Shown: positions 16,366 to 24,706 of the stretch, one piece after another | Numbering within the stretch: position 1 is the first letter of the stretch | Layout: each line of letters begins with the position of its first letter | Source: CADCTB01 sp963768975 | GTDB lineage: Bacteria; Actinomycetota; Acidimicrobiia; Acidimicrobiales; AC-14 | Length of the DNA stretch: 64,000 nucleotides | Assembly (NCBI GenBank): GCA_963768975.1 | Contig: CAVYKB010000019.1 | Span: 62,001 to 126,000, forward strand | Direction: 5' to 3' | Program-made: the position numbers and the translations under genes | The notes under the pieces: generated by a model | Databases searched by the model: none | The model's input: only the letters and a program-made list of their open reading frames with translations | What the model was told of the DNA's origin: nothing

Positions 16366-17276
16366 TCGCCGGCGAGCAACTCCGCGAGGTCGGCGGCGTT
16401 GACGACGGCGTCGTCCCGATAGCAGTTGTTCATGAGCACATGGACGGTCCGGGCCGACGCCGCCATCTCGTGGATGCGGGGCACCCACTCCCGCAGCTCG
16501 TCGGCCGTGTAGCGGTACCGGAACCGCTCGGCGGCCGTGGTGATCTCCGGGTCCTCCCAGGTAACGGTGTTGCGGCCGTGGAACCGGACGACGGCCAGGT
16601 CGGAGGTCACCGCCACCACGGGCGGCATGGAGGACGGGAAGCCGGCGGGCTCGTCGACGCAGACGAAGCTGACCCCCAGCTCCTCCAGGAGCTCGAGGGT
16701 GGGCTCGCAGTCGCCGCCCTCCAGCCACCGGGCGTGGCGGAACTCGACGCACAGGCGCAGGTCGGGCAACCGGGCGATGGTCTCGCGCAGCACCTGGCGG
16801 TTCTCGGCCTTGGGCCCGAACCATCGCGGGTACTGCAGCAGGACGGCGCCAAGGCGGCCGGCCCGGTGGAGGGGGAGGAGGGCGTGGCGGAACCGGTCGA
16901 AGGCCTCGTCGAGCGCATCGGGGGGCAGGTAGTGGGAGTAGAGCCGGCGCTTGTCCCGGTGCTCGGGCGGGACGGCGGGCTGCATGTCCTCCCAGAGCGA
17001 GTGCTGGAAGGTGGGATGGCCGGTCAGCAGCGACCACGCCTTGATGTTCATGGTGAAACCCTCCGGCGTGCGCTCGGCCCACGTCTGGGCCAGCTCGGGC
17101 GTCGGCGGGAAGTAGTACGTGCTGTCGACCTCGACGATGGGGAACCGGCTGGCGTAGTAGGCCAGCCGCTCGGCCGCGCTCATCGTCCTCTTCGGGTACC
17201 AGTCGGTCTCCTTGACCAGGGTGGCGTCGGTCCAGGAGCAGGTTCCGATCAGGACCCGGCTGCCCCCGAGGTCCAT
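16362..17276 (-). CDS. DUF72 domain protein (YecE-like)
   Basis: A 304-residue DUF72 protein with a TIM-barrel-like fold. Hallmarks: RVLIGTCSWTD at the start, FPIVEVDSTYYFPPTPELAQTWAERTPEGF, LGAVLLQYPRWF, LRLCVEFRHARWL, FVCVDEPAG and VRFHGRN. The biochemical role of the family is not settled. The frame is open far upstream, but the family N-terminus (MDLGGSRVLIGT) places the start at ATG 17276-17274. Convergent with the membrane-protein gene by a 4-bp overlap. Confidence 0.85.
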   Translation of the reverse strand: MDLGGSRVLIGTCSWTDATLVKETDWYPKRTMSAAERLAYYASRFPIVEVDSTYYFPPTPELAQTWAERTPEGFTMNIKAWSLLTGHPTFQHSLWEDMQPAVPPEHRDKRRLYSHYLPPDALDEAFDRFRHALLPLHRAGRLGAVLLQYPRWFGPKAENRQVLRETIARLPDLRLCVEFRHARWLEGGDCEPTLELLEELGVSFVCVDEPAGFPSSMPPVVAVTSDLAVVRFHGRNTVTWEDPEITTAAERFRYRYTADELREWVPRIHEMAASARTVHVLMNNCYRDDAVVNAADLAELLAGD

Positions 17277-17290
17277 TGACGTCACTGGCG

Positions 17291-18028
17291 CTAGCCGATG
17301 ACCGTAAGCGGCCCCGAGGCCTTCAGTACCTCGCCGAACGCCTCGGCGATCTTGGCGTGGCCGGTTGTACTGGGGTGGAAGCCGTCGCGGGCGATGAGCG
17401 ACGCCTCGGCGCCGGCGGCCCGGGCCGCCATGCCGGCGGCATGAAGGTCGACGAGGAGGGCGCCCGTGCGCTGGACGACCCGGGCGATCGCGTCGTTGTA
17501 CTCGGCAACCCTGGCCACGACGTCCGCCGGCGCCGGCACGTCGGCCAGGATGCGGCCGAGCTGGTACGCCGGCAGGTGGTCGAGGGGCGGCGTGTTGGCC
17601 ACCAGCACCCGGGTGACGCCCCCCCGCCGCAGCTGGCGTACCAGGGTCTCGAGCTGGCGCTCGTAGTCGGCCGTGCTCACGCCCCGGACCAGGTCGTTGA
17701 CGTTGAGCCACACGGAAACCAGGCTCGGCCGGGCCTCGATAGTGGTCGGGACCTCCTCGGCGAGGGCCTGGGCGACGGTGGCCCCCGGGATGCCCATGTT
17801 CACGTGGATCGACCCCGGGGGCAACGCGTTGCGGTGGAGGATCCGGGGCCAGCCGTCACGCAGGGGCTGGTCGCTGCCGGCGCCGGTGGTCTCACTCGCG
17901 CCCACCGACACGTAGACCGGCGCCGGCCCGGTGTCCGCCGGCGGGGGGAGGACCTCCGGCCGGGAGACGTCGCACGCGCCCGCCATCAGGACGCCGAGCA
18001 CGACGAGCATGAAAGCCCGGGCCCTCAC
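17291..18028 (-). CDS. SGNH/GDSL-family hydrolase lipoprotein
   Basis: A 245-residue lipoprotein (MRARAFMLVVLGVLMAGAC lipobox) with an SGNH hydrolase domain. Block I is VSVGASET (nucleophile Ser), block II GIPGAT, block III LNVND (Asn) and block V DGFHPSTTGH (Asp and His). It is likely an esterase or deacylase tethered outside the membrane. It overlaps the permease gene by 4 bp, forming an ATPase-permease-hydrolase operon; this suggests the hydrolase acts on what the transporter handles, or on envelope material. Confidence 0.82.
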   Translation of the reverse strand: MRARAFMLVVLGVLMAGACDVSRPEVLPPPADTGPAPVYVSVGASETTGAGSDQPLRDGWPRILHRNALPPGSIHVNMGIPGATVAQALAEEVPTTIEARPSLVSVWLNVNDLVRGVSTADYERQLETLVRQLRRGGVTRVLVANTPPLDHLPAYQLGRILADVPAPADVVARVAEYNDAIARVVQRTGALLVDLHAAGMAARAAGAEASLIARDGFHPSTTGHAKIAEAFGEVLKASGPLTVIG

Positions 18029-19437
18029 GCCGCCTCCATGGCTTCGCGCGCGGGCATGCGGGCCGCCCGCCGCGCCGGCATGGCCCCGGCCATCAGGGCG
18101 AGCGCCGTCGAACCGAAGACCCCGCCCATGAGCACCGCCAGCGGCAGGCCCAGCTTCACGCCGGCCAGGCCCTGGGCGGTCAGGTACCGGTTGACGACCG
18201 CGCTCACGCCGAGCGCGGTGCCGAAGCCGCCGGCGGTGCCGGCGATGCCCCCGACCAGGCCGAGCACGCCGGCCTCGAACAGGAAGACGCGCTGCACGTC
18301 ACGGTCGCGCGCGCCGATGGCCTTGAGGACGCCGATCTCCCGCCGGCGCTCCCGCACCGCGGCGAGCAGGGCGTTGCAGATCCCCAGCGAGGCGATGACC
18401 AGGGCGATGGCGCCGATGGCGCCGAGCACGATCTCGACGACCCGGAGGTAGCGCTGCACCGACGCCACCAGGTTCTCCGGCGCGCTGGTGGAGTACCCGA
18501 GCTCCGTAATCTCGCGGCGGACCTCGTTGACCTTCTCCAGGTCGTCGGCGATCACGAAGAGCCCGCTGTAGTCCGACGTCGGGATCTGGAGCCGGCCTTC
18601 GACCTCGGTGCCCGAGGACGTCCACGCCCGGGCGGCGCGGGCCTGCTCCAGAGACACCACGAACTGCCCGGGCGCCGTCTCCTGGGCGACCACGCCGACG
18701 ATCGTCGCCCGTACCCAGCGGCTGCGGAAGCGCCGGGGCTGGCCCGAGTCGGTGAACACCCGGGGCGCACCGAACTGGACCTCGGTGCCCACCACCGCGG
18801 CGGCTTGCGGCTTGGTCAGGCCCATCCGGGTGAGGTAGCCCTGGGTGACCGCCACTTCGGTCAGGGAGTGGGGGACGGGCAGGCGGCCGGTCAGGATCGT
18901 GATCGGCATCAGCGACGCCCGCTCCAGGTCGATCCCGACGATGGTCTCCGGGAACGGGTCGGGGTTCCTGAGGCCCGGCACCGTGGCCCGGGGCACCGTG
19001 CTGAACGGGGGCGACGACGTGGTGGGCGCCACGGTCGACGGCAGGGGTGGGAGCCGGCTGAGCACCTCGGCGTTGGCCGGCGGCTCGGGCACGATGACAT
19101 TGACCACGGAGGCGACGATGGGCAGCACCGTCTTCACCGCCGGCAGGGCAGTGATCTTGGCTCTTATCGGGTCGTCGAGGTCCTTGGGCGGGCCGGGCCG
19201 GGGGTCGTCGGTGTCGACCTGGCTGGGGTCGGCCTCGGCCGCAGCCACGGTGATCCCCGAGAGAGGGCCGCCCTTGGACAGCTCGGAGAGGACCTTGGTA
19301 CGGGCGGTGCCCGCGATGGTGACCAGGGCGGTCAGCAGGGTGGCGGCCAGGGCGACCGCCGCCACGGTGAGCACCGACCGCCCGAAGCGACGGCGGATGC
19401 TGGTGGCCGCCATTGAGGCGGCGTCCCGCCACTTCAC
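18025..19437 (-). CDS. FtsX/MacB-type ABC permease
   Basis: A 470-residue permease with the MacB-like layout: one N-terminal membrane segment (SVLTVAAVALAATLLTALVTIAG), a large extracytoplasmic domain of about 280 residues, then three C-terminal segments (IVLGAIGAIALVIASLGICNA; VLGLVGGIAGTAGGFGTALG; LPLAVLMGGVFGSTALALMAG), ending GAMPARRAARMPAREAMEA. These systems perform mechanotransmission or lipoprotein/peptide export rather than import. It overlaps the ATPase gene by 4 bp and the SGNH gene by 4 bp. Confidence 0.85.
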   Translation of the reverse strand: MKWRDAASMAATSIRRRFGRSVLTVAAVALAATLLTALVTIAGTARTKVLSELSKGGPLSGITVAAAEADPSQVDTDDPRPGPPKDLDDPIRAKITALPAVKTVLPIVASVVNVIVPEPPANAEVLSRLPPLPSTVAPTTSSPPFSTVPRATVPGLRNPDPFPETIVGIDLERASLMPITILTGRLPVPHSLTEVAVTQGYLTRMGLTKPQAAAVVGTEVQFGAPRVFTDSGQPRRFRSRWVRATIVGVVAQETAPGQFVVSLEQARAARAWTSSGTEVEGRLQIPTSDYSGLFVIADDLEKVNEVRREITELGYSTSAPENLVASVQRYLRVVEIVLGAIGAIALVIASLGICNALLAAVRERRREIGVLKAIGARDRDVQRVFLFEAGVLGLVGGIAGTAGGFGTALGVSAVVNRYLTAQGLAGVKLGLPLAVLMGGVFGSTALALMAGAMPARRAARMPAREAMEAA

Positions 19438-20132
19438 GCCAACCGGGCCTCATAGGACGCAGGAGCGATGTGGCCCCGGTCGAGGGGGATGCGCTGGTCG
19501 GCCCGGCGGGCGAGCTGGCGGTTGTGGGTGACCATCACCAGGGTGCAGTTGTGGTCCCGCCGCACCTGCTCGAGCAGCTCGATGATCATGGCTGCAGCGT
19601 CGTCGTCGAGGTTGCCGGTGGGCTCGTCGGCCAGCAGGAGCTTGGGCTGGTTGACCAGTGCCCGGGCGATGGCGACCCGCTGGCGCTCGCCTCCCGACAG
19701 GCGCGATGGCCGGTGCCCGGCCCGCTCGGCCAGGCCGACGGCGTCGAGCAGCTCCAGGGCCCGGCGCCGGCGGTCGGAGGGGCTGGTGCCGGCGAGCGTG
19801 CCCGCCAGCTCGATGTTCTGGAGGGCGGTCAGCGTCTCCAGCAGCCCGAAGTGCTGGAAGACGAACCCCACGGTGGCCCGCCGGTACGCGGCCAGGTCGT
19901 CGCCGCTCAGGCCGGTCAGGTCCTGGCCCCCGACCTCCACCTGGCCCTTCTGGGGCGCCTCCAGCCCGCCGAGGAGGGAGAGGAGCGTGGTCTTGCCGGC
20001 GCCGGAGGGGCCGGTGATGGCCGCATACCCGCCGTCGGCGAGGTCGAGGTCGAGCCCGCCGAGCACCGTCAGCGGGCCCTCAGCCGTGCGGTAGGTGTGG
20101 CTGAGGCCCCGGAGGGAGATGGCGACGCCCAT
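19434..20132 (-). CDS. ABC transporter ATPase (MacB/LolD type)
   Basis: A 232-residue ATPase. Walker A GPSGAGKTT, Q-loop FVFQHFGLLETLTALQNIELA, signature LSGGERQRVAIARAL, Walker B LLLADEPTGNLD, switch His in MVTHN. The FVFQ..LL..LT...N motif is typical of the LolD/MacB/FtsE group that pairs with FtsX-like permeases, here the next gene. It is the first gene of a three-gene operon. Confidence 0.9.
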   Translation of the reverse strand: MGVAISLRGLSHTYRTAEGPLTVLGGLDLDLADGGYAAITGPSGAGKTTLLSLLGGLEAPQKGQVEVGGQDLTGLSGDDLAAYRRATVGFVFQHFGLLETLTALQNIELAGTLAGTSPSDRRRRALELLDAVGLAERAGHRPSRLSGGERQRVAIARALVNQPKLLLADEPTGNLDDDAAAMIIELLEQVRRDHNCTLVMVTHNRQLARRADQRIPLDRGHIAPASYEARLA

Positions 20133-20183
20133 GTCCCTCCACTCTGGCCTATCGCGAGACTGAGGACAGTCCGCCCTTGCGAG

Positions 20184-21044
20184 TTAGAACGAGCTCAGGG
20201 TGCCGCACGCCCGCAAACCGTACGCGTCGAACTTGGCATTGGCCGCGGTGACCAGCGACTTCTCCTCGGCGTCCAGGCGGTCGAACTGAGCCTCGTTGCG
20301 GCGCTGGGCTGCGGCGAGAAGTTCCTTGTCCTTGGCGATGACCTTGTCCTGGGCGGCGAGCATGTCGGCGATGGTGGAGTCGTCACCGGGCGGCGCCGTC
20401 AGGGCCTTGATGTCGGCGAAGAGCTTCTCTTCGATGGGGATGTAGGCGCCCAGGTAGCGGGCCACCGTTGCGAACGAGGTGGGCGCGGCCAGGGCGTCGG
20501 CCTTGCGGTTGGCCGCCGCGCACAGCGACTCGGCTCGGGCCACGAAGGCCGCCTTGAGGACGGTGCGCCCGCCCTCGATCACCGTGCCCACCGGCGCCTG
20601 GAGGCCCTCGCCGCACGTGGCCAGCCCGTAGGCCTTGGCCTGCGTCGCCGCGTTGTCGGTCTTGCCCTTGAGATCGTTGGCCGCCCGGGCCGTGGCGGCG
20701 TCGTCGCCCTTGCCCGCCGCCTCCTGGAGGGCACGCGCCGGCCCGCTGACTTCCGCGAGGGCGGCGATCACGCCGGCCACCACCGCCTTGTCGTCGCCGG
20801 GAGTATCGAGCTTGCGCAACGCTTCGGCCTGGCCGTCCACCGAGGTGACCACTGTGCCGGCCGCGGAAGCGAGCTCGGGCAGGTTCGTCGGCTTGGCCAC
20901 CGCGGCCAGTGATGCGTTCGCAGTCCCGCACGCGCCGTCGGCCTGGGCGACAAAGTCCGGCTTCGAGACGCCCCCAGCCCCGCAAGCGCCCAGGGAGGCG
21001 GCCAGGGCGAGCGAAGCGGCGATGAGGACGGCGCGGCGGCCCAT
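20184..21044 (-). CDS. Lipoprotein with internal repeat (paralogue A)
   Basis: A 286-residue lipoprotein (MGRRAVLIAASLALAASLGAC). The mature protein has two related halves, each starting with an Ala/Phe...Ala...Cys pattern (DFVAQADGACGTANASLAAV and AFVARAESLCAAANRKADAL) and closing with YGL..CG (KAYGLATCG and DAYGLRACG). It is helical and Ala-rich with paired cysteines. It is 1 bp downstream of paralogue B and shares its plan, including AKPTN near the start. Function unknown. Confidence 0.7.
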   Translation of the reverse strand: MGRRAVLIAASLALAASLGACGAGGVSKPDFVAQADGACGTANASLAAVAKPTNLPELASAAGTVVTSVDGQAEALRKLDTPGDDKAVVAGVIAALAEVSGPARALQEAAGKGDDAATARAANDLKGKTDNAATQAKAYGLATCGEGLQAPVGTVIEGGRTVLKAAFVARAESLCAAANRKADALAAPTSFATVARYLGAYIPIEEKLFADIKALTAPPGDDSTIADMLAAQDKVIAKDKELLAAAQRRNEAQFDRLDAEEKSLVTAANAKFDAYGLRACGTLSSF

Positions 21045-21045
21045 C

Positions 21046-21909
21046 TCAGCCCCCCGCCGAGCCACAGACCTTGAGCCCGTACGCGTCGAGCTTGGCATTG
21101 ACCGCGGTCTGGGCCACACGCAGCTCGTCGGTGAGGGCGATGAACAGGCGCTCGTTCCCCGACCGGGCCACGTTGATCGCCTCCTTGGCCTTGACGTTGA
21201 GGCTGTCCACGGCGCCCAGCATCTCGCTGATGGCGGCCTCGTCGCCCGGTGGCGCCTGGAGGGCCCGTAGGTCGGCGGCGAGCTTGGTGGAGACCCCGTT
21301 GACCCCGTCGAGGAACCGGGTGACCGACGCCTGGGTGCTGCCCGGAGCGGGCAGGGCGGCGTACCGGCGGGCCGCGTCCCGGCACAGCCCCTCGCCCTGC
21401 GCCACGAAGGCGGCCTTCACCACCTGCTTGACCCCGTCGAACAGGTTTCCGAGGCCGAACTTGAGCTGGACGCCGCACTGCGACATCCCGAGGGCCTGGG
21501 CCGAGTTGTGGGCGGCGTCCGCCTTGGCCTGCATCTCCACGGCCGCCCGGGCCATCCCGCCGTCGTCGTTCTTGCCGGCGGCGTTCTGCAGGGCCTTGGT
21601 CGGCGCGCTGACCTCGGAGATGAGGTTGATGACGTTCTGGGCCTCGGCCTCGTCCTTCCCGCCGGGAAGCTTCATCGCCCGGAGGGCGACGACCTGCCCG
21701 TCGATGGTGCTCACCGCAGTGCCGGCCGCGGTGGCGACCTGGGGCGTGTTGGTCGGTTTGGCCATGGTCGAGATGGTGGTGTTGCCCGGGGTGCACGCCG
21801 CGTCGGCCTTGGTGGCGAACTCGGCCCTGCTCGGCCCGTCGTCGCCACAGGCGGTCAAGGCCGCGGTAAGCGCAATTGCAGGGATCAGGAGGGTGAAACG
21901 TGTCCGCAC
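21046..21909 (-). CDS. Lipoprotein with internal repeat (paralogue B)
   Basis: A 287-residue lipoprotein (MRTRFTLLIPAIALTAALTAC) with the same two-half design as paralogue A: EFATKADAACTPGNTTISTMAKPTN, then AFVAQGEGLCRDAARRYAAL, ending NAKLDAYGLKVCG. The GTG start is at 21909-21907. The two genes probably form an operon and arose by tandem duplication. No known domain or active site is recognised; a cell-surface role is inferred only from the lipobox. Confidence 0.7.
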   Translation of the reverse strand: MRTRFTLLIPAIALTAALTACGDDGPSRAEFATKADAACTPGNTTISTMAKPTNTPQVATAAGTAVSTIDGQVVALRAMKLPGGKDEAEAQNVINLISEVSAPTKALQNAAGKNDDGGMARAAVEMQAKADAAHNSAQALGMSQCGVQLKFGLGNLFDGVKQVVKAAFVAQGEGLCRDAARRYAALPAPGSTQASVTRFLDGVNGVSTKLAADLRALQAPPGDEAAISEMLGAVDSLNVKAKEAINVARSGNERLFIALTDELRVAQTAVNAKLDAYGLKVCGSAGG

Positions 21910-21962
21910 GTCAGAGTCCTCTCAGCTCGGGACGAAGGTAGCCGTACCGGTCGCCGGCAGGG

Positions 21963-22046
21963 TCAGTTTCCACAGGCCTTGAGCCCGGAGGCGTCGGGCG
22001 TGGCGTTGATCGCCGTGCTGGCCACGATCGTTGTCGACCGGATCGG
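21963..22046 (-). pseudogene. Remnant of a third copy of the lipoprotein family
   Basis: On the minus strand the frame ending at TGA 21965-21963 reads ...TAINATPDASGLKACGN. This aligns with the C-terminal ends of paralogues B (TAVNAKLDAYGLKVCG) and A (TAANAKFDAYGLRACG). Only about 20-25 codons remain; upstream similarity fades just before trmD begins at 22058. This looks like the 3' end of a deleted tandem copy. Confidence 0.6.
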
Positions 22047-22057
22047 CAGGTGACTAG

Positions 22058-22840
22058 ATGGTGCAAATGCACATCTCTGTCTTCACGGCCCTGCCGCAGA
22101 TCCTCGAGGGGCCCTTCTCGGCCAGCCTCCTCGGTCGGGCGCGGGAGCGGGGGGTGGTCGACCTGCGCATCCACGACCTCCGTCACCACACCACCGACCG
22201 CCACCGCTCGGTGGACGACTCGCCGTTCGGTGGCGGCGCCGGCATGGTCCTCATGGCCGAGCCGGTCTTCCGGGCGGTGGAGGAGGTACGGCCGCCCCGG
22301 CCGCTGTTCCTGCTCGACCCGGGGGGCCGGCGGTTCGACCAGGCCATGGCCCTGGAGCTGGCCGCCGGCGCCGGCTTCTCGCTGCTGTGCGGGCGCTACG
22401 AGGGTGTGGACGAGCGGGTGCGGGCCCACCTCGTCGACGGTGAGGTGTCCATCGGGGACTACGTCCTCGCCGGCGGGGAGGCCGCGGCCCTGGTGATCGT
22501 CGAGGCGGTGACCCGGCTGGTGCCGGGCGTTCTGGGCAACGAGGCCTCCGCCGGCGAAGAGTCGTTCGTGGATGGGCTGCTGGAGGCCCCGCACTACACC
22601 CGGCCGGCGGACTTCCGAGGCTGGGAGGTCCCCGAGGTCCTGCGCTCGGGCGACCACGGCCGGGTCGCCCGCTGGCGGCGGGCCCGGTCCCTGGCCCGCA
22701 CGTTGGCCCGCCGACCGGACCTCATCGAGGCCCGGGGCGGCCTCAGCCCGGCGGAATTGGCCCTGGTGGAGGAGTTCGCCGAGCCGGAGTACCCTGGGAT
22801 GTCCCCGGAAGACCCGTCGCAGGAGTCGAGCGCGCCATGA
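22058..22840 (+). CDS. trmD: tRNA (guanine-N1)-methyltransferase
   Basis: A 260-residue TrmD, which methylates G37 of tRNAs reading CNN codons and prevents frameshifting. Motifs of the trefoil-knot SAM site are clear: LCGRYEGVDERV, EVSIGDYVLAGGEAAALV and GVLGNEASAGEESF. The start at 22058 is preceded by AGGTG; an ATG at 22067 gives the canonical MHISVFT beginning and is an alternative. It overlaps rplS by 4 bp, the usual trmD-rplS coupling. Confidence 0.93.
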   Translation: MVQMHISVFTALPQILEGPFSASLLGRARERGVVDLRIHDLRHHTTDRHRSVDDSPFGGGAGMVLMAEPVFRAVEEVRPPRPLFLLDPGGRRFDQAMALELAAGAGFSLLCGRYEGVDERVRAHLVDGEVSIGDYVLAGGEAAALVIVEAVTRLVPGVLGNEASAGEESFVDGLLEAPHYTRPADFRGWEVPEVLRSGDHGRVARWRRARSLARTLARRPDLIEARGGLSPAELALVEEFAEPEYPGMSPEDPSQESSAP

Positions 22841-23187
22841 ACCCCACCGATCTCGTCGATCGCGACAGCCTTCGCGACGACATCCCCCGCTTCGGCCCAG
22901 GCGACACGCTCAAGGTCCACGTGCGGGTGGTGGAAGGCAACCGGGAGCGGGTGCAGGTGTTCCAGGGCGTCGTCATCCGCCGCCAGGGCTCCGGCGTGCG
23001 GGAGACGTTCACCGTGCGCAAGGTGAGCTTCGGCGTCGGCGTGGAGCGCACGTTCCCCGTGCACTCGCCGATCATGGCCAAGATCGAGGTCGACAGGCTG
23101 GGCGACGTGCGCCGGGCCAAGCTCTACTACCTGCGGGACCGCATCGGGAAGAAGGCGAAGATCAAGGAGAAGCGCACCGTACGGTGA
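22837..23187 (+). CDS. rplS: 50S ribosomal protein L19
   Basis: A 116-residue L19 of the large subunit, located at the subunit interface. Diagnostic strings: VRVVEGNRERVQVFQGVVIRRQGSGVRETFTVRKVSFGVGVER and AKLYYLR. It overlaps trmD by 4 bp upstream and shares GTGA with the lepB start downstream, so all three are translationally coupled. Confidence 0.95.
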   Translation: MNPTDLVDRDSLRDDIPRFGPGDTLKVHVRVVEGNRERVQVFQGVVIRRQGSGVRETFTVRKVSFGVGVERTFPVHSPIMAKIEVDRLGDVRRAKLYYLRDRIGKKAKIKEKRTVR

Positions 23188-23291
23188 GCGGCCCGGGAGG
23201 CCGGTCCTCGGGCGACACGGTGAGCGGCCCGGGAGGCCGGTCCTCGGGCGACACGGTGACCGGCCCGGGAGGCCGGTCCTCGGGCGGCACG
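23184..23291 (+). repeat. Three tandem 36-bp direct repeats at the lepB start
   Basis: Units at 23184-23219, 23220-23255 and 23256-23291. The first two are identical; the third differs at two positions (GTGAC for GTGAG, GGCGG for GGCGA). Each unit contains a GGCCCGGGAGGCC palindrome and begins with GTGA or GTGAC. The unit is a multiple of three, so copy-number change keeps the frame. Confidence 0.9.
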
Positions 23292-23915
23292 GTGAGCGCG
23301 CCCGTGGCCGCACCCGAACGGGAGCGGTCGACGCTTTTCGTCGTCGCCCGGGAGATCGGCGCGCTGGTGGTGACGGCATTGGTCATCGCCGTGGTGGTCA
23401 AGACCTTCGTCGCCCAGGCGTTCTACATCCCCTCGGGCTCGATGCTGCCCCAGCTCCAGATCAACGACCGTGTCGTGGTCTCCAAGGTGTCCTACCGCCT
23501 GCACGACCCCCGACGGGGCGACATCGTGGTGTTCGACGCCCCCGGCGACGAGGGCGACGGCAACTCGCCGTTGCCGGTGCGGTTCCTGCGCAGCATCGTC
23601 CAGTCCATCGGGCTGGCCGCCCCGTCCACCGACGAGTACATCAAGCGGGTGATCGCCCTGCCCGGCGAGCGGGTCGAGGCTCATAGCGGCCGGGTGTTCG
23701 TCGATGGCCGGGAGCTCGTCGAGCCCTACCTCCCGGCCGACACGACCACCAGCGACTTCACCGCCGTCGTGGTCCCGCCCGACACCGTCTGGGTCCTCGG
23801 CGACAACCGGGGAAGCTCCGCCGACAGCCGCATCTTCGGGCCGGTGCCGGAGTCGACGGTGGTCGGCCGGGCCTTCGTCCGGGTGTGGCCGCTGGGCCAC
23901 ACCTCGTTCCTCTGA
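23184..23915 (+). CDS. lepB: Signal peptidase I with a repeated N-terminal extension
   Basis: A 243-residue type I signal peptidase, which cleaves signal peptides outside the cytoplasmic membrane. A single membrane segment (GALVVTALVIAVVV, residues 59-72) precedes the catalytic Ser86 in PSGSMLPQL; the catalytic Lys lies in EYIKRVIALPGE, followed by VWVLGDNRGSSADSR. Residues 1-36 are three copies of a 12-residue unit (V-S-G-P-G-G-R-S-S-G-D-T type) encoded by 36-bp DNA repeats. Each unit starts with GTG, so translation could begin at any of four in-frame GTGs; the first overlaps the rplS stop (GTGA). Confidence 0.9.
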   Translation: MSGPGGRSSGDTVSGPGGRSSGDTVTGPGGRSSGGTVSAPVAAPERERSTLFVVAREIGALVVTALVIAVVVKTFVAQAFYIPSGSMLPQLQINDRVVVSKVSYRLHDPRRGDIVVFDAPGDEGDGNSPLPVRFLRSIVQSIGLAAPSTDEYIKRVIALPGERVEAHSGRVFVDGRELVEPYLPADTTTSDFTAVVVPPDTVWVLGDNRGSSADSRIFGPVPESTVVGRAFVRVWPLGHTSFL

Positions 23916-23943
23916 TCCGTCCACTGGTCGTACAGTGAGGGAC

Positions 23944-24024
23944 ATGAGCGAGCCGGAGGCGAGCGACCAGACAAGCAGAGTGCCCAGCGAAGCGGGGCAG
24001 CCGCCGAAGGCGGTGACCCGGTGA
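23944..24024 (+). CDS. Possible 26-residue leader peptide upstream of the DUF2469 gene
   Basis: ATG at 23944 preceded by GTGAGGGAC opens a short frame (MSEPEASDQTSRVPSEAGQP...) that ends at TGA 24022-24024, sharing GTGA with the next gene's GTG start. The peptide is hydrophilic with no homology I recognise. It may serve only to couple translation, or be chance. Confidence 0.3.
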   Translation: MSEPEASDQTSRVPSEAGQPPKAVTR

Positions 24025-24329
24025 GTGAAGAGGACCTCGAGCGCTATGAGACCGAGATGGAGCTCCAGCTGTACAAGGAGTACCGCGACGTCCTCCCCCT
24101 CTTCGGGTTCGTCGTCGAGACCGAGCGTCGGTTCTACCTGGCCAACTCGGTCGACATGCAGGTCCACGACGACGACGGCGCCGGCGGCGGCCGCAGCCAC
24201 TTGGAGCTGGAGCTGAAGGACGCCTGGGTGTGGGACATCTACCGCCCGGGCCCAGCCCGCTTCGTGTCCTCGGTGCGGATCGTCACGTTCAAGGACGTGA
24301 ACATCGAGAAGATCCGCAACGATCCGTGA
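24021..24329 (+). CDS. DUF2469 family protein
   Basis: A 102-residue protein of the actinobacterial DUF2469 family (mycobacterial Rv2901c type): SEEDLERYETEMELQLYKEYRDV, FGFVVETERRFYLANSV and an ending with WVWDIYRP.RFV.SVRIVTFKDVNIE. The family's role is unknown; it is almost always found between lepB/rnhB and yraN, as here, though no rnhB is present. GTG start overlapping a small upstream frame. Confidence 0.9.
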   Translation: MSEEDLERYETEMELQLYKEYRDVLPLFGFVVETERRFYLANSVDMQVHDDDGAGGGRSHLELELKDAWVWDIYRPGPARFVSSVRIVTFKDVNIEKIRNDP

Positions 24330-24342
24330 GACCGGCCCGCCT

Positions 24343-24687
24343 TTGACGCAGGCTCGCCGGGCGCTGGGGGTCAGCGGCGAGGATGCCGTGGCCGCGTGGT
24401 ACGTGGCCAACGGGTACGACATCGTGGCGCGGAACTGGCGGAGCCGAGGCGGCGAGCTGGACCTGATCGTGCGGCGGGGCCGCACGTTCGTGTTCTGCGA
24501 GGTGAAGACCAGGTCTTCTGACGCGTTCGGCGCGCCGGTGGAGGCGGTGACCAGGGACAAGCAGGTGCGCCTGCGCCACCTGGCGGCCCAGTGGCTGGAG
24601 GACGCGCCGATGCGGCCGACGGAGATCCGCTTCGACGTGGCGTCGGTGCTGGCCGGCGAGATCGAGGTGCTCGAAGGAGCGTTCTAG
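24343..24687 (+). CDS. YraN-like (UPF0102) family protein
   Basis: A 114-residue UPF0102 protein with an endonuclease-like fold: ARRALGVSGEDAVAAWYVANGY, ILARNWRSRGGELDLIV-type segment (here VARNWRSRGGELDLIV) and FVFCEVKTRSSDAFG. The E-x-D...E-V-K pattern resembles a Holliday-junction-resolvase-type nuclease core. Probable TTG start at 24343. It follows DUF2469 by 13 bp. Confidence 0.88.
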   Translation: MTQARRALGVSGEDAVAAWYVANGYDIVARNWRSRGGELDLIVRRGRTFVFCEVKTRSSDAFGAPVEAVTRDKQVRLRHLAAQWLEDAPMRPTEIRFDVASVLAGEIEVLEGAF

Positions 24688-24706
24688 CCGGGAGGCCGCC
24701 TGGCGC

